NCBI GenBank assembly: GCA_900291925.1
Contig: UWYS01000017.1
Span: 130,001 to 194,000 of the forward strand
Length of the DNA stretch: 64,000 nt
Reading direction: 5' to 3'
DNA from: Thecaphora thlaspeos
Taxonomy: Eukaryota > Basidiomycota > Ustilaginomycetes > Urocystidales > Glomosporiaceae
Both the position numbers and the translations under genes were made by a program. Shown here one piece after another: positions 35,788 through 46,964 of the stretch. The notes beneath the pieces were generated by a model. The model saw nothing but the letters and a program-made list of their open reading frames with translations, had not been told where the DNA came from and ran no database searches. The number at the start of each line of letters is the position of its first letter. Position 1 is the stretch's first letter.

Positions 35788-37002
35788 TTAAGCCTCGAAG
35801 GTGACCGAGGCGCCGAGCTTGTGGGCGCTAGCCGAGGCCTGCGAGTTGCTGAGTTTGCCAGTGTCGAGGGCGAGGCCGAACGACGACTTGACGCCGGGTC
35901 GGAGGGCCTGGGTGTAGCCGAGGCAGAGGATGCCGGCGTTGTTGATCTTGGCCTTAACGAAGGCGGCGTTGTCGAGGTAGGTCTTGGTGCCGACCTCGAG
36001 GTTGACGTTCGAGTTAGGGCTCTTGGAGTCGTACGTGGCACGGGCACCGGCCTCGGTGTCGGCGTTGACGCGGTGGTAGTAGCTGGCCGAGTAGGTGCTC
36101 AGGTTGCCGAGACCGTGGAGGGTGACGGCGTAGTCGGGGGCGTGGAAGCCGGCAGCCAGGTTGTAGCGGCTGAGCTTGCCCTCGCGGACATCGTAGGAAG
36201 CCTCGGCACCGGCAAGGAAGCCGTCACGTCCGAGAACGGCGTCGGCGGTGAAGGTGGGACCCTGCGGATGGAGGCGGAGATGGATGACGGAGGCGGCAAT
36301 GAGGTGCCCAAAGCGGCGCACGCAAGTGTCAGAAATTGGGACGGGTGCGGTTTCCGAACGATTAAATCCAGAACGCGGCTCGGCCGCCGCACGCTCGGTC
36401 CAATATAACAGAGGCAAGGGCACCTGCCAACAGTCACTGACTCACCTTGAAGAGGTCGAGGTGCTGGCGGGTGTGGAGGCCGGGCTGCTTGTAGGTGGAA
36501 GCGAAGAGAGCGTTCTTGGTCTGCTTCTCGGGGACGAGGGTGGAGACGAGCTCGAGCTTAAGGCCCTTGGCGATGTGGTTCTCGAGCTCAATGTGGTTGC
36601 GGAGAACGGTGGCGGTGGACCAGGCCTGGGTGAAAGTGACGCCGTTCTTCCTGTCCTCCCACTTGGCCTCGAGGTCGCCGTTGATGGCCTGAGTCTTGTT
36701 GTCACGGAGGCCGAGAACGCGGAAAGTCACGCCGTTGGGGGCCTTGGTCTTGACCTCAAGCGAGCTACCGTGAATGGGGTAGTCCTTGGAGAGGAGATCA
36801 TTGGCGGCCTTGCCTGTTAGCGCGAGGAAAGGAGAGGCGGGCACAGATGGGCCGGAAGAAGATGCGGCAACACGCGTTTTCAGCATGCGGTATCTCAGCA
36901 TTGCGAGCCTCGACTGACGCGCAAGGGATAGGTCATTGCGCTCCGACACCTACCAAGATCCTTCCAGGACGGGGGAACGGGCTGAGAGATGGGAGTAGCC
37001 AT
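35788..37002 (-). CDS. POR1: Mitochondrial outer-membrane porin (VDAC)
   Basis: This is a voltage-dependent anion channel of the outer mitochondrial membrane that passes metabolites such as ATP. There are three exons: 37002-36954, 36813-36446 and 36261-35788. The introns are 140 nt (GTAGGT, phase 1) and 184 nt (GTGAGT, phase 0), giving 296 aa, a normal VDAC length. The first exon encodes the amphipathic start (MATPISQPVPPSWKDLG). The C-terminal half holds the porin signature HRVNADTEAGARATYDSK, then LEVGTKTYLDNAAFVKAKIN, LGYTQALRPGVK and the usual ending LGASVTFEA. A 19-strand barrel follows from family membership. It is divergent from IGO1. Confidence 0.95.
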
Positions 37003-37359
37003 TGTTCTGTTGGAGCATGGGGACGGTATGCGAGGTCAGCGTCGGGGTCGCGTCATGAGCAGAGACGGCCATTCGGCGAAGGATGTAGCAGCTTCTCTGG
37101 CTGCTTGCTCTGCCCGGCCGGCCAAGCAGGAGGAGGGATGCTCACGTAAGATGTATAGGCGAAGCGGTGAGGCTGGATAAGGAGGGAGGAAGGTGGCTTA
37201 GGAGATACGATGGATGGTGGTGGGTGGGAGGATGGAAGGGGAGGAGATGGGAGGGTCCACGAACAGAGCAAGGCGTCAAGCGGGCGATCGCGAGTCGGGG
37301 CGGGGGATGTTGCTTTCGCTCACTCGAACCCCCTTTGGCGCGCCGGGCACGGTGTCTCT

Positions 37360-37374
37360 GGGGGGGGGGGGGGG
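37360..37374. repeat. G15 homopolymer
   Basis: Run of 15 G in the POR1/IGO1 intergenic region. Confidence 0.85.
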
Positions 37375-37405
37375 CCAAGCTTGCTTCGTCTTCCTTCTGC
37401 GCCGC

Positions 37406-37441
37406 CTTCCCCTTCCCCTTCCCCTTCCCCTTCCCCTTCCT
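37406..37441. repeat. CCCCTT hexamer repeat
   Basis: Five to six tandem TTCCCC units. Confidence 0.85.
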
Positions 37442-37956
37442 CCCGCCTGGCATTTTCCTTTTCCCCCTTCTGGCAGGCGGGCAGGCCAGACGCGCGACGA
37501 CGGGCTGGCCCATCACCAGGGAGGAGTGATCCGGAAGCGCCGCTCTTGCCCCCCCCTCCTTTTTCGCGAAGGATGACGCCAGAGGTGCAGGCTGGTCAGG
37601 CGAGGCCCATCGCACCTGTTCCGCGCGCTGTGCTGCCTGCTTGCCAGCCTCTGGGCGGCCTCCACTCCCGGTCTCACCCTTGTTTCTTTGCCCCGCCAGG
37701 GCCGCTTCGTCCTCCTGGGCTGGCGGCAGAGAACGTGCCCGTCATACTCGATCGCGTTCGCGCCTCGCTGAAACAGCAGCGGTATCCTCTCGTGCGAAAC
37801 ACTTCGGGTCGGCTCCCTCTAGGAGTTTCGAAGCCGTCCGACGCCGTCTGCTCCTCAATGCCACCACAGCTACCGGACGTGCATACGCAAGACACACCAA
37901 GGACGACGAGCGTCGAAATGGTCAGGACGTGCCGAAGAAAATGAATCTGAATATTG

Positions 37957-37996
37957 GGAAGGATGGAAAGATGGAAGGATGGAAGGATGGAAGGAG
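37957..37996. repeat. GGAAGGAT-type tandem repeat
   Basis: About five imperfect 8-nt units (GGAAGGAT, GGAAAGAT). Confidence 0.8.
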
Positions 37997-38658
37997 GGAT
38001 CAACATGCCAGGAGCGACCGAGAGAGGCGGTCAGGCGGTACAGCGAAGCGGATCCGGTGGGCGGGCGGCGGGGTGGGGTGTGCACGGCCCAATGACGGAG
38101 TCCTCGTCAGTGACCCATCGAGCTCGCGACAACGCCAGGCATGCGCCCGCTCTGGCGTCTGGTGGGCTCGGCTCGCTCCGGGCCCTTGTGACCTCGCTGC
38201 TCTCTGCCCGCCGCACCGCACCGCACCGCACCGCATCGCCTGCGCCCGTCGAAAATGCGGCCGGCCGGCTGGCTGGCCTCACTTTCCCGCCCTGCAGTGG
38301 GTCGTCTCCGCCTGCTTGCTCCCTCCCTCACGATGTCCAACTACTACCCACTCTACCGCTAGAGCCCCCATCATCGCTTTTCCTCCTCCTTTGAACCATC
38401 CACCGCCGCCAATCGTCGCCACCACCACGCTTGCACCGCAATCACTACTACCTCTCTCTACCACCACCGCCGTCGGCACCTGCGATCATTGACGTCCTTG
38501 GATCTTGTCATTGCGAACGCACTACCCACACACATCACCGACTCCCTTTCTTCCAGCTGATCGCACAAGTCCATCCAACTCCGGTCTTTCTCGCCACACC
38601 ATACCCTCCTCAGGCGCCGTACACCTCTTTAGAAAGGTCACCCTTGTCCACACTCAAC

Positions 38659-39254
38659 ATGCTGCCAGCCCAGAGGAACAAGGTCGACATTAGCTCGCTT
38701 AACGAGGAGGAGCAGAAGCTCTTCCGTCTGTACGGCAAGTTGCCCAACCGCAAGGACCTTCTCTCCAACAAGTTGAAGGTGAGTACCGTCTAATGAAGGC
38801 TAGGCTCGGACTCGGACTCGTTGCAACGTGGACGAATAGAGCCGTGCCGCTGACTGCCAAAAATCCACGTCGTCTCATCCTACACGCCTACGCACCGCGC
38901 GTTTAGGAGCGAAAGTACTTCGACTCTGGAGACTACGCCCTGTCCAAGGCTGGCAAGGCTCCCCAGCAGTCGGTCGGCACGGCGATTCCCAACCCAGAGA
39001 TGATTCCGCACGCTTCCACCGTCACATCGCCCGGTGCGAACGCCTCGTCCCCCGCCGGCTCGATGCCCGGCAACCTCGGCGCCTCAGGCTCCAGCCCCGT
39101 CAGCGTGCCCGGCTCTGCCGGTCTCACCTCGAGGCCGCAGGTGAACGCGTTCCCCATTAGCGCCAGCGGCGCCAGTCCGGGCAAGGAAAGCAGCAGCCTC
39201 GGCAGGGAGCACCACGTCGTCAACGCCAACGACGACAACATGTTGGAAGACTAA
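38659..39254 (+). CDS. IGO1: Endosulfine/ARPP-19 family protein (IGO1)
   Basis: When phosphorylated by a Greatwall/Rim15 kinase, endosulfines inhibit the PP2A-B55 phosphatase and promote quiescence or mitotic entry. Exons are 38659-38778 and 38907-39254. The 128-nt intron (GTGAGT...TTTAG, phase 0) gives 155 aa. Exon 1 ends in LPNRKDLLSNKLK. Exon 2 opens with ERKYFDSGDYALSKAG, the invariant family motif containing the Rim15 target serine (Ser47 here). The remainder is Ser/Pro/Gly-rich and likely disordered. Start ATG 38659 is the first in frame and fits the family's short N-terminus. Confidence 0.94.
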
Positions 39255-39588
39255 GAACCCAACCCTTGCGCCTACCCTTCCTCATTCCCCGCCACTTCCT
39301 GCGACGGATACGCGACATTTTCCCGTTTCCTGATCCACTTCGCACGCAAGCAGTGGGACTCGGCTATCCCGTAGACAAGAGCCCGCACCCCATCAGCCGG
39401 TAGCCCACCGTATCGTTTCGACACACCCAGAACCATCCAGAGAGGAGAAGAGGAGACGACGAAGAGAGGGAGAAGGAGAAGGAGAGCTGGCTAGACACGA
39501 TCGATGAGCTGTCACCCGACATTCCGATATTTAACCTCTGTTCGCCCCGGACCGCACCATCACCCACACGCACGCCCAGGGCGCCACG

Positions 39589-39598
39589 GGGGGGGGGG
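39589..39598. repeat. G10 homopolymer
   Basis: Short G run downstream of IGO1. Confidence 0.7.
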
Positions 39599-40938
39599 AC
39601 TACCGACGAGGAAGGCTGCATTGAGCGGTGGCAGCCTCGCAGGTAGCCAAATATCTGACCACCGTCAACCGCTACCACCTGATTGCAAACTTTCATGCAC
39701 AACGCCCGCCTTCCGGATCGCATTCCAAGGACCACAAAACACCAATACTACAATCCGCCGAGAATGCTTGCGCTACCCTCTCTTTTCGTCTTCGCGCCGC
39801 TCGCCCTAATGCCGGCGACGGAGAGACGTCCGCCCTTCGACCCACCTCGCTATACGAATACAGACGCGCGGTACGCCGCGATCGGAAGCGGGTGACTCTG
39901 CGCGCCACCTCACCGGACCTGTCTGCACATGGTTTCGCGCTGTCAGACACTCTCAATCGCTTGGCGGCGCTTGATTGCTTGCTGCGACGCTTCGCACGTA
40001 CTGCGCTCGCAGCCACTGGGTGGCACCGAAGCGTCCGTTGAGTTGGATGTCGTGAGGCGGCCCGGCTCCAAGCCTCAGCTCTGATTGGACCGATCCGCTC
40101 ACGGAGCTAGGTGGCTGCATTTTTGTTCCCTGTTGCTTGTACCTGCCTCTGTCTCGATAAGGGCTGTTCCGAACCTGTGGTACGTTGGTGGCAGAATACG
40201 CTCGCAGATACTGCTGCGAGGGACGCAGGGCAGGGCGGCAGAGATGCGATGGGCCGTGGACGCGCTGGCTTTGCGCCCATGTTGGGATCATCTTTTGCCG
40301 TCTCTTGGATTATTGCTCGCATCGCCAGTACTGTCGCTGTATATTGATTGTCTGGTTTCTGCTGTGGCGAGGTCGCGTGTGACAAAGTAGGGCGTCCCCT
40401 GTATAGTAGCAGCACCAGTAGCCAAAGTGAACTGCCTGAGCGCGGCCTATCTGACCTCGGGTGTCTTTGAGGATGGAGATGGGAAAGGGTGATGTTGAGA
40501 GAAGCGTGCGACGCTAGCGTATGGTGTTGAAAGACGGGGTTTGTGGTCTGGACGAGAGGTGTCGACAGGGTGACGACACGCACGACGCGCGACGGCTGCG
40601 TGATGTCGTCTGGCAGACGGAAGTCGGAACAGGATGTCGGCGCGCACGCCGCATGCCGACGAGCGGGCGCAGCTTTCACGCGGGGCGCCATTACAAAGCT
40701 GCGGCCCTTTGACACACACCACCCTGACAGTACGTACTCAAGACTGCACGTCCTGCACTCGATCTCGTCGGTGTCGAAGGAGGAGGGGGCGTTGGGGAGA
40801 GCAAGAAACGGCGCAGCCTGTGGTGTCTTTGACACGCCAAAGGGCTTGTGCGTGCGTTGCGCGAGAGCTGTCAAGCAGAGCGCACCTCGTCCAAGCAAGC
40901 GAGCAACACCTGCCTCGCCGCCCGCCCTGCTGCTGGCC

Positions 40939-40980
40939 TGACGTGACCCCTTCTGCCCTTACCCGCAGTCTTTCACGTCA
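40939..40980. promoter_or_regulatory. Inverted pair of TGACGTGA / TCACGTCA sites
   Basis: TGACGTGA at 40939-40946 and its exact reverse complement at 40973-40980 are separated by 26 nt. Each contains a TGACG/CGTCA half-site of the kind bound by bZIP factors. They lie about 70-110 nt upstream of the TATA-like box of the P450 gene. Binding is inferred. Confidence 0.4.
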
Positions 40981-40994
40981 CACTGGCTGTCACG

Positions 40995-41022
40995 CTGCCT
41001 CGGTTCCTCGGAGCCGAGGCAG
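40995..41022. promoter_or_regulatory. Perfect 9-bp inverted repeat
   Basis: CTGCCTCGG and CCGAGGCAG are separated by 10 nt, just upstream of the TATA-like box. It could be an operator for a dimeric regulator or a hairpin. No known factor is assigned. Confidence 0.4.
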
Positions 41023-41046
41023 CATGACTAAGCCAGGCGGACTCCA

Positions 41047-41052
41047 TATATA
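41047..41052 (+). promoter_or_regulatory. TATA-like box of the P450 gene
   Basis: TATATA in a GC-rich context, about 455 nt upstream of the P450 start codon. This implies a 5' leader of about 420 nt if used. Confidence 0.45.
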
Positions 41053-41504
41053 GCGTCCGCCCAGCTCAGATCCGCATTTGGCAATCGATCATCTCATCCA
41101 CCATCTCCGTCGAGATCGTGTCTGACACTGGCCCACACACGTCCTCCTCGTGCCTCTTTCCTCCCATCTGCACCACCGCCACTCTGTCCCCTCGATCTTG
41201 CCCTTATCGCCACAGAACACCGACAGGCAGCGACCATACATCTACATCCCCGGGCGAGTCGCCGCCCGCCCCTGCACCTACCGCCTGTGTAACTACTCCG
41301 CCAGTTGGCCCTGCCGCTTTCTACCTAACTTTCTGCCTTGCACCCGCCGCAATCTTCCAATAACCCGCCGGCCAGAGCCAGCCTCCCCGCTCTCGCTCCT
41401 AGCACAAGTGGACGAAGTCCGGACCAAGAACGAACAAGACTCCACACACGCGCACCACCTTGGACCTCTGTGGATTCGCGACCTTCGCAGCAAGGCCGTA
41501 CATC

Positions 41505-43634
41505 ATGATTTCAGACACGTCCATCTTCGTCTCGGCCCTCTCGACGGCTTTGGCCTACGCCCGCCAATATTCCCTTCAGCTTGTCGGTTACGTCTCCCTT
41601 TTCATTGTCGGCCTCGTCTCCCTCTTGGCCCTTTCTCTCCTCTATGCCAGCTACATCCGGCCAAACGCGCTGCGCCACATTCCCGGTCCGCCCGCCCATC
41701 CCATCTTCGGCAACTTCCTGGAAATGGCGCAGGAGCCGGGCGCCATGTGCGAGGTACGATGGTCGCGCGCTTATGCAAAGGACGGCATCTTCCGCACCCA
41801 GGGCCTCTTCGGGGTACCGGGTATCGCCTTCCTCCGTCCAAGGGCGTTGAGAAAGATCCTGGTCGAGGAGCCCTACCTCTACCCCAAGCCGCCCCAGACC
41901 TCCAAGCTTCTCGGCCTCGTCGCCGGCAAGGGTCTCCTCACTATCGAGGGCGATCCGCACAAGAAGATGCGCAAGACCATGAACCAGGCCTTTTCGCTCA
42001 CTAGCCTGATCGACCGTGAGTCCCATACGCGGTAGTTTCACCTGCGCTTGACGACCGCCGAGACTGACTGATCGATCGATCGATCCGCCATGCTGCTTCT
42101 GCCACCACGACTGCAGAGTTCCCGGTCTACTACGACAAGATCTACCCAATGGTCGAGGTGATCCAGAGGCAGATCGACGGCGCCGCGTCAACTACGACGG
42201 GGGAGAATGGCGCGGCAGAAGCCAACGAGGCCGTCATCGACGTTGATGCTCTGGCGGCGCGCGCTCTGCTCGACATCATTAGCTTGACCGCGTTCGGTGA
42301 GTAGATGTCGAGCAGAGCGCGCGCTGCCAGGGCATCGACGTGGTGTCAGGCTGCCTTGAAAAGGAGGGATCGTTAAACCAGATTGAGAGCGCTTTTGTCC
42401 TACCGCCTTCCATCCAGGCTACGATACCGACTCGGTCCGCAATCCCGAGGCTGAGCTGTACGTCGCCTACCATCAGGTCGGTGCTTTGCAGACCGGTGAG
42501 TAGCTGGCCACCCATTGCTCCACCTTGAAGAAAAGAAGGACCCGTCTGCTCGCATCGCACCCTAAGCCCCTACCTCTACGCCCCTCTCTGCTCTCGCAGG
42601 ACGCAATCAGGCCATGCTCCTCCCCTTGCTCCAGATCCCCCTCATGGGCTGGCTGCTCGACAAGATGTCGGACTACTCGGACTGGAACGCCCGGCTGGGC
42701 CGGCTTCGCAAGGGATCGAAGCAGCACAACCTCTTCCTCCTGCTCAACGGCATGCACCGCATCAAGCGCGTGTCGCGCGAAATTCTCCGCCTCCAGCTCA
42801 ACTCGGGAGAGAGGATCGCGCTCAAGCCCGGCTCCAAGGCCATCATTGATATCATTGAAGAGACCAACCAGAGCGAGAACGCTGGCAAGGTCAAGAGCAT
42901 GAAGGAGGCCGAAAACGACATGATTATCCAGGTCGTGAGTTGGGGCTCGTCCCCTCCCTCCCGCCTTGTCGAGTGGGTCGTCAGGAGAAGCTGAGTGACT
43001 GACGATCTAGACTATCTACACTGTCTCCTACCGACAGCTCACCTTCCTCGGAGCCGGTCACGAGACTACCACGAGCGGTGTTTCATGGACGTTGTGGAAC
43101 CTGGCGACGCACCCGGAAACGCAGGACAAGCTTCGGGCCGAGTGCAAGGCGCTGCTCGACACCGACGCGCGCCCACAGTACAGCGCCATCAAGTCGCTCG
43201 CCTACCTGGACGCCGTGATCAACGAGACGATGCGCCTCACTCCGCCCGTCCCGCGCACGCTCCGGTATGCGAGCAAGTCGGACGTCATCGACGGTACCTA
43301 TGTCCCCAAAGGCACGCTCCTCCCCATCTTTAGTCGCGCCATCAACACCTTTCCCAAGACGTGGGGAGACGATGCGATGGAGTTCAGGCCGGAACGCTGG
43401 TTCGAGCTGCCAGAGGGGTACGATCGGACGTTTAGCATGCTGACGTTCCTGGCGGGCGCGCACGGCTGCATCGGCAGGACGATGAGTTACCTCGAGATGA
43501 AGGCCATGGTCTGCGTGCTGGTGGCCAACTTTAAATTTGAGCCGCTGAGCAAGGACTACGAGCCCATCATGGAGGCGCTCATCACGATGAAGCCAAAGGG
43601 CGGCTTGCCGCTGCGCGTCTCTAGGGTTGAATGA
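41505..43634 (+). CDS. Cytochrome P450 monooxygenase
   Basis: This is a heme-thiolate monooxygenase, probably ER-anchored by the N-terminal segment LVGYVSLFIVGLVSLLALS. There are five exons: 41505-42015, 42117-42296, 42418-42495, 42600-42934 and 43038-43634. All introns are about 100-120 nt and start GTGAGT, with phases 1, 1, 1 and 0. The model gives 566 aa. Motifs in order are a Pro hinge (IPGPPAHPIFGNF), I-helix AGHETTTS right after the last intron, ExxR in NETMR, ERWF, and the heme loop FLAGAHGCIG with Cys512. ATG 41460 is an in-frame alternative start. Substrate is unknown. No biosynthetic neighbours are present, so a detoxifying or housekeeping role is as likely as secondary metabolism. 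Confidence 0.9.
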
Positions 43635-44111
43635 GTGAGAAACGTACGTCCTAGGACGTCGCCCGCCCCTTGTGTTGTTAAGTCATGTAGATACCTTCTT
43701 GGACCTTTGTCGATCGACGTCGTTTCCATGCACGAAAGGGAGCTGCGTGCTTGCCCACCTGCTTGCTTGCATGTTACCTTGATTTGGTCGCAGACGTCCG
43801 GGAGCAGTGTTTACGGCAGCGAGGTTGACACTCTTTCTGCTTTGAACCTTGTTTTTCCGTTGTCGGGCAATGAGGTCGGTGCGTGCGCAGATGGTCAACC
43901 TAAGATACACAAAGAGGCGATGCCTATGCGGCCTCTTTCGCTGCTACTGGCGTGGTGACGATGTCCTAACCCTCCTCCCCACCTTCCACAGAAGCTCCGG
44001 CTTTCACCGCTTCCTCTCCTGGCACCGCTACAGCTGATGTGGTTCCGGATCAGTCAGCTCAGTCTACCGTCTCGCACGATTGGCAGTCCCCCTGTCCGCC
44101 CTACTTCCCAC
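43635..44111. other. Convergent intergenic region P450 / PA2G4
   Basis: 3' flanks only. Nothing recognised. Confidence 0.6.
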
Positions 44112-45509
44112 TTAGGCAGAGGCCTCGGCAGCGGGAGCGGCAGCCTTCTTGTTCTTCTTCTTGTTGGTGGATCGGACCGAGGTGGCGAGGATCTCCTTGG
44201 TCTTCTCGTCGGTAACCTCCTTCTCACTCTTGACGACCTGGGTGTTGTACCAGGTGGGTGCGGGTGTGAGGCGGATGGCTCCCTTGGAGTTAACGGCAAC
44301 GGTGAGGAAAACCTGGGCTGTGATGGCGCCGGGCGTGCCATCGTGGAGGACGTTGAAGGGAACGACGAGGCCGTGGTTGGCACACTCCTTGACGCCCATG
44401 CGGGCGCGACGCTGGTCGTCGAGCGAGCACACGTTGAAGGGGAAGGTGCCGGCCTTCTTCTGGATCTCGGAGTAGACCTTGCGCGAGGTGGCCATCTTGA
44501 GCATGTAGGTGCTGTTGGTCTTCTTGTAGATCGTAGTGCGCGACTCGTCCGACTTGGTCTTGCCGTCCGGACCCGTGGTGACGTTAATGTCGATTCCGTA
44601 CACCTCGTCCTCCTCGAGCTTGATCGCGTCGGGTCGGGCCGAGGGTTCGGCGTTGAGGACGATCTTCTTCTTGCCGTCGATCTCGTTCTTGTTGAACTGG
44701 TTGGTCTGCATGCCCTCGATCGCCTTGACGCCAAAGTCGTTGATGGCCGTCTCGATCTGCTTGGAGATCTCGTGGTTGAGCGCGCCGGGCTTCATCAGCC
44801 GGATGGCCACGTCGGCGGCAACGTGGGCCGCCTTGATGGCATCGGCGGTGCGGCCCGTGACGGGAGCATCGGACGAGGCGCCGACGACAACCGTCTCGGC
44901 GTTGACGGTGGCCAGACCGTCGATGTGCGCGCCGAGCTGAATCTTGACAACATCGCCGGCCTTGAGCGCCTGCGATGCAGCCTCGTCAGTGGCGAGGGGA
45001 GCGTAGTTGCAGACAACGCTAGAGGGCAGGAAGGCGATGATTGTGGAGGGCTCATAGCGTCAGTCGGTCGGTCCGGTCAGATGAGTCGCAAAGGGACCGC
45101 CGGACCTAGCGCCAACTCACTTGTTGATCGAAACGGTGGTGGGGAACGCGGAGCCCTTGAGAACCTTCTTGTCCTTGTAAATGGCGGCCGTGCCCTCCTC
45201 GACGGCCTTGTCGCCGAGCTGGCAGAGGTCGATGACGGTAGCGCCCTCCTTGACAGCCTCGATGACGGTTTTGAGAGCCTTGGCGCTGACCTCACCGGCA
45301 AGCTTGTACTGTTATGGTGGTGTGCCGAGAAGAGAGACGGGATGTGTTTGTGTTTAGCGGGTCACCTCAGGCTCCACTGAAGCTTGGCAGGGCCTCGCCT
45401 TAAAGACAGCGCGGCGGCGGTCTCTCACCTTTGTCAATGTGACGTCGGCAAAGTTCTCAGGCTTGGCCTCGGTGGCCTCGACGGTGGTGGTGGGTGCGGG
45501 GGCCGACAT
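44112..45509 (-). CDS. PA2G4/EBP1 family (methionine-aminopeptidase-fold, ribosome-associated)
   Basis: EBP1-type proteins have the pita-bread fold of methionine aminopeptidases but lack activity; they bind the ribosome exit region and function in ribosome biogenesis. The S. pombe relative is a curved-DNA-binding protein. There are three exons: 45509-45429, 45308-45121 and 45018-44112. The introns are 120 nt (phase 0) and 102 nt (phase 2), giving 391 aa, close to human EBP1. Motifs are VIEAVKEGATVIDLC, then FPTTVSIN joined by splicing to NVVCNYAPLATDE, DVVKIQLGAHIDGLA and, near the end, GTFPFNVCSLDD. The Lys-rich C-terminus fits RNA or ribosome binding. I chose the acceptor at 45019 because it restores family sequence; an acceptor about 40 nt upstream is out of phase. 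Confidence 0.92.
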
Positions 45510-45850
45510 GATGTAAGGGTGCACGAACGTGTGCGTGCGGTGGTGGAGGAGGATGTTGAGTGGGGAGAGGGTGACTCTGTTGTTCTGTGGAGGAGAGGAG
45601 AGGAGAGGAGGAGGAGGAGGAGAAGGAGAAGGAGAAGGAGAGCGGCGGTCTGGATCACGAGGCGCGGGTCACCCGCTCGAGCTCCGGTCGAGGCCAAAGA
45701 GGTGGAGCTACGCTGGGTACGCTCTTGGCCTTTTGCTGCTGCTGCCGCCCGCTGCACGCTGATCGAAAAGCTGGAATTCTTCTTCTCGCTCAACAGCCTA
45801 CAGGCCTCCTCTAGCCCGCTTCAGGCCAGCGCTGCGCCGTGTCTTATTCA

Positions 45851-45862
45851 ATATAATATATA
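45851..45862 (+). promoter_or_regulatory. Upstream AT tract of second tRNA-Ile
   Basis: The alternating AT tract ends 29 nt before the tRNA, the same spacing as at the other copy. Confidence 0.55.
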
Positions 45863-45890
45863 CTGGTTTTACGTTATGCCTCAACAAGCG

Positions 45891-45996
45891 GCCTCGTTAG
45901 CGTAGTTGGATTATCGCATCTGTCTAATATACAGTGCCTCAGCATGAGCTGAGCCGATCGAACAGAAGGTCACTGGTTCGAGCCCAGTACGGGGCA
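45891..45996 (+). tRNA. tRNA-Ile(AAT) with 31-nt intron, second copy
   Basis: Acceptor, T arm and anticodon stem are as in the copy at 5984-6089. The spliced loop is CTAATAA, anticodon AAT. The intron again contains the CTCAGC/GCTGAG hairpin, here with an ATGA loop. It lies about 380 nt upstream of the divergent PA2G4 start codon. Confidence 0.9.
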
Positions 45997-46001
45997 CTTT
46001 C

Positions 46002-46007
46002 TTTTTT
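46002..46007 (+). terminator. Pol III T6 terminator
   Basis: T6 begins 6 nt after the discriminator base of the tRNA, preceded by a TTT. Confidence 0.7.
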
Positions 46008-46964
46008 CCCTTCTGGCCATTTGGTTTACTCCGTCTGCCTCACTTCCTTTGACACGCCCAGGGACTTCGTACCTCGAGATGTCAGCGCAGTACGCAGTAG
46101 TTCTTGCTTTTGGGCAACTTCACAGGAATAGGCGTTTTGACAGCCAGGCCAGGTTGTGACAAAGAGCAAGGAGGTGTCGCGAAGTGCGGTGAATATCGTT
46201 TGCATTTTCGTCTGGCATTTTCTATTCAGGTACGCTTCAAACGTGAGCAAAACAGCCGTCAGCTCTACGTTTTTCCTCACTTACATCGGATCGGTAGCAT
46301 CTACCTCGGGTGTGTGTGGTGGGGAGGGGGAGGGGGAGGGTTAGCATAGTTATTGTAGAAGTCTGTGTTGATTCCCAGCAACGTCCAGCTAGCTAAGCTA
46401 CCTATTTATGTACAACAGATGGTGCCCAAGGCAATGCTAGATGCCCTCATGTGTGTTTGCGTTGCTGTCGACGATGGCTGGAATCGATATGGCTGGGTAG
46501 ACAAGATGTTGCCTACCGAGGGAGGGCATGCTTCTGGCATTGGTATGTCTCCTGCAGGATGGACCGGCACGTACGCGCGCATCGGGTCCGCCGTCTGTCG
46601 ATCGGCGGGTCGGGCACAGGATAGAGCCGATCCTTCCGATCGCTTTCCAACAGTTATGACCTGATGAGCGTCGTCAGCTCCAAAGATCTTGTTCCGGTCT
46701 GTCGCAACCTCGTCGTCCTGTGCTTGAGCATAAACAGATATATCAAGAAATGAGCTCGCCGCTCCACATCCGCATCTCGCCCTTGTAACACCCTTCCACC
46801 GCCGCGAAAAGTGACGGCACGCGCGCAGGATCCTTCCTGACCCCTGCCACCACCAACCCGAGCCGCTGTGTGGCATCTTTTCTGACGATCCACAAATACC
46901 CATTTGATTGCCCCGCGCTGGTCAGCGACAGACCAGACCGGACTTGACCAGACTCGCCGCCAAC
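46008..46964. other. Intergenic region upstream of HOS3
   Basis: No supportable gene. It contains a GGGGGA-type run near 46320-46340 and the HOS3 5' flank. Confidence 0.55.

Larger units (their letters stand above)
37003..38658. other. Divergent promoter region POR1 / IGO1
   Basis: About 1.65 kb without a supportable gene. It holds a G15 tract, a CCCCTT array and a GGAAGGAT-type array. Several frames of 120-280 codons cross it, but all are low complexity and match no family. Confidence 0.55.
39255..41504. other. Intergenic region IGO1 to P450, with P450 promoter
   Basis: No supportable gene in 2.2 kb. The proximal 550 nt contain dyad elements and a TATA-like box. The region 41053-41504 would be a long 5' leader with upstream ATGs such as 41118 and 41150. 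A 263-codon minus-strand frame at 40107-40898 shows no domain and was not called. Confidence 0.5.

Noticed and set aside
37142..37944. Several overlapping 120-280-codon frames between POR1 and IGO1
   Set aside because: All low complexity over simple repeats, with no family match; treated as promoter region.
40107..40898. 263-codon minus-strand open frame downstream of IGO1
   Set aside because: No domain, mixed low complexity, no splice support. Long random frames are common in GC-rich DNA.
41460..41504. Upstream in-frame ATG of the P450 as the start
   Set aside because: ATG 41505 gives a membrane anchor of normal length. The upstream option adds 15 residues without family support; kept only as an alternative.
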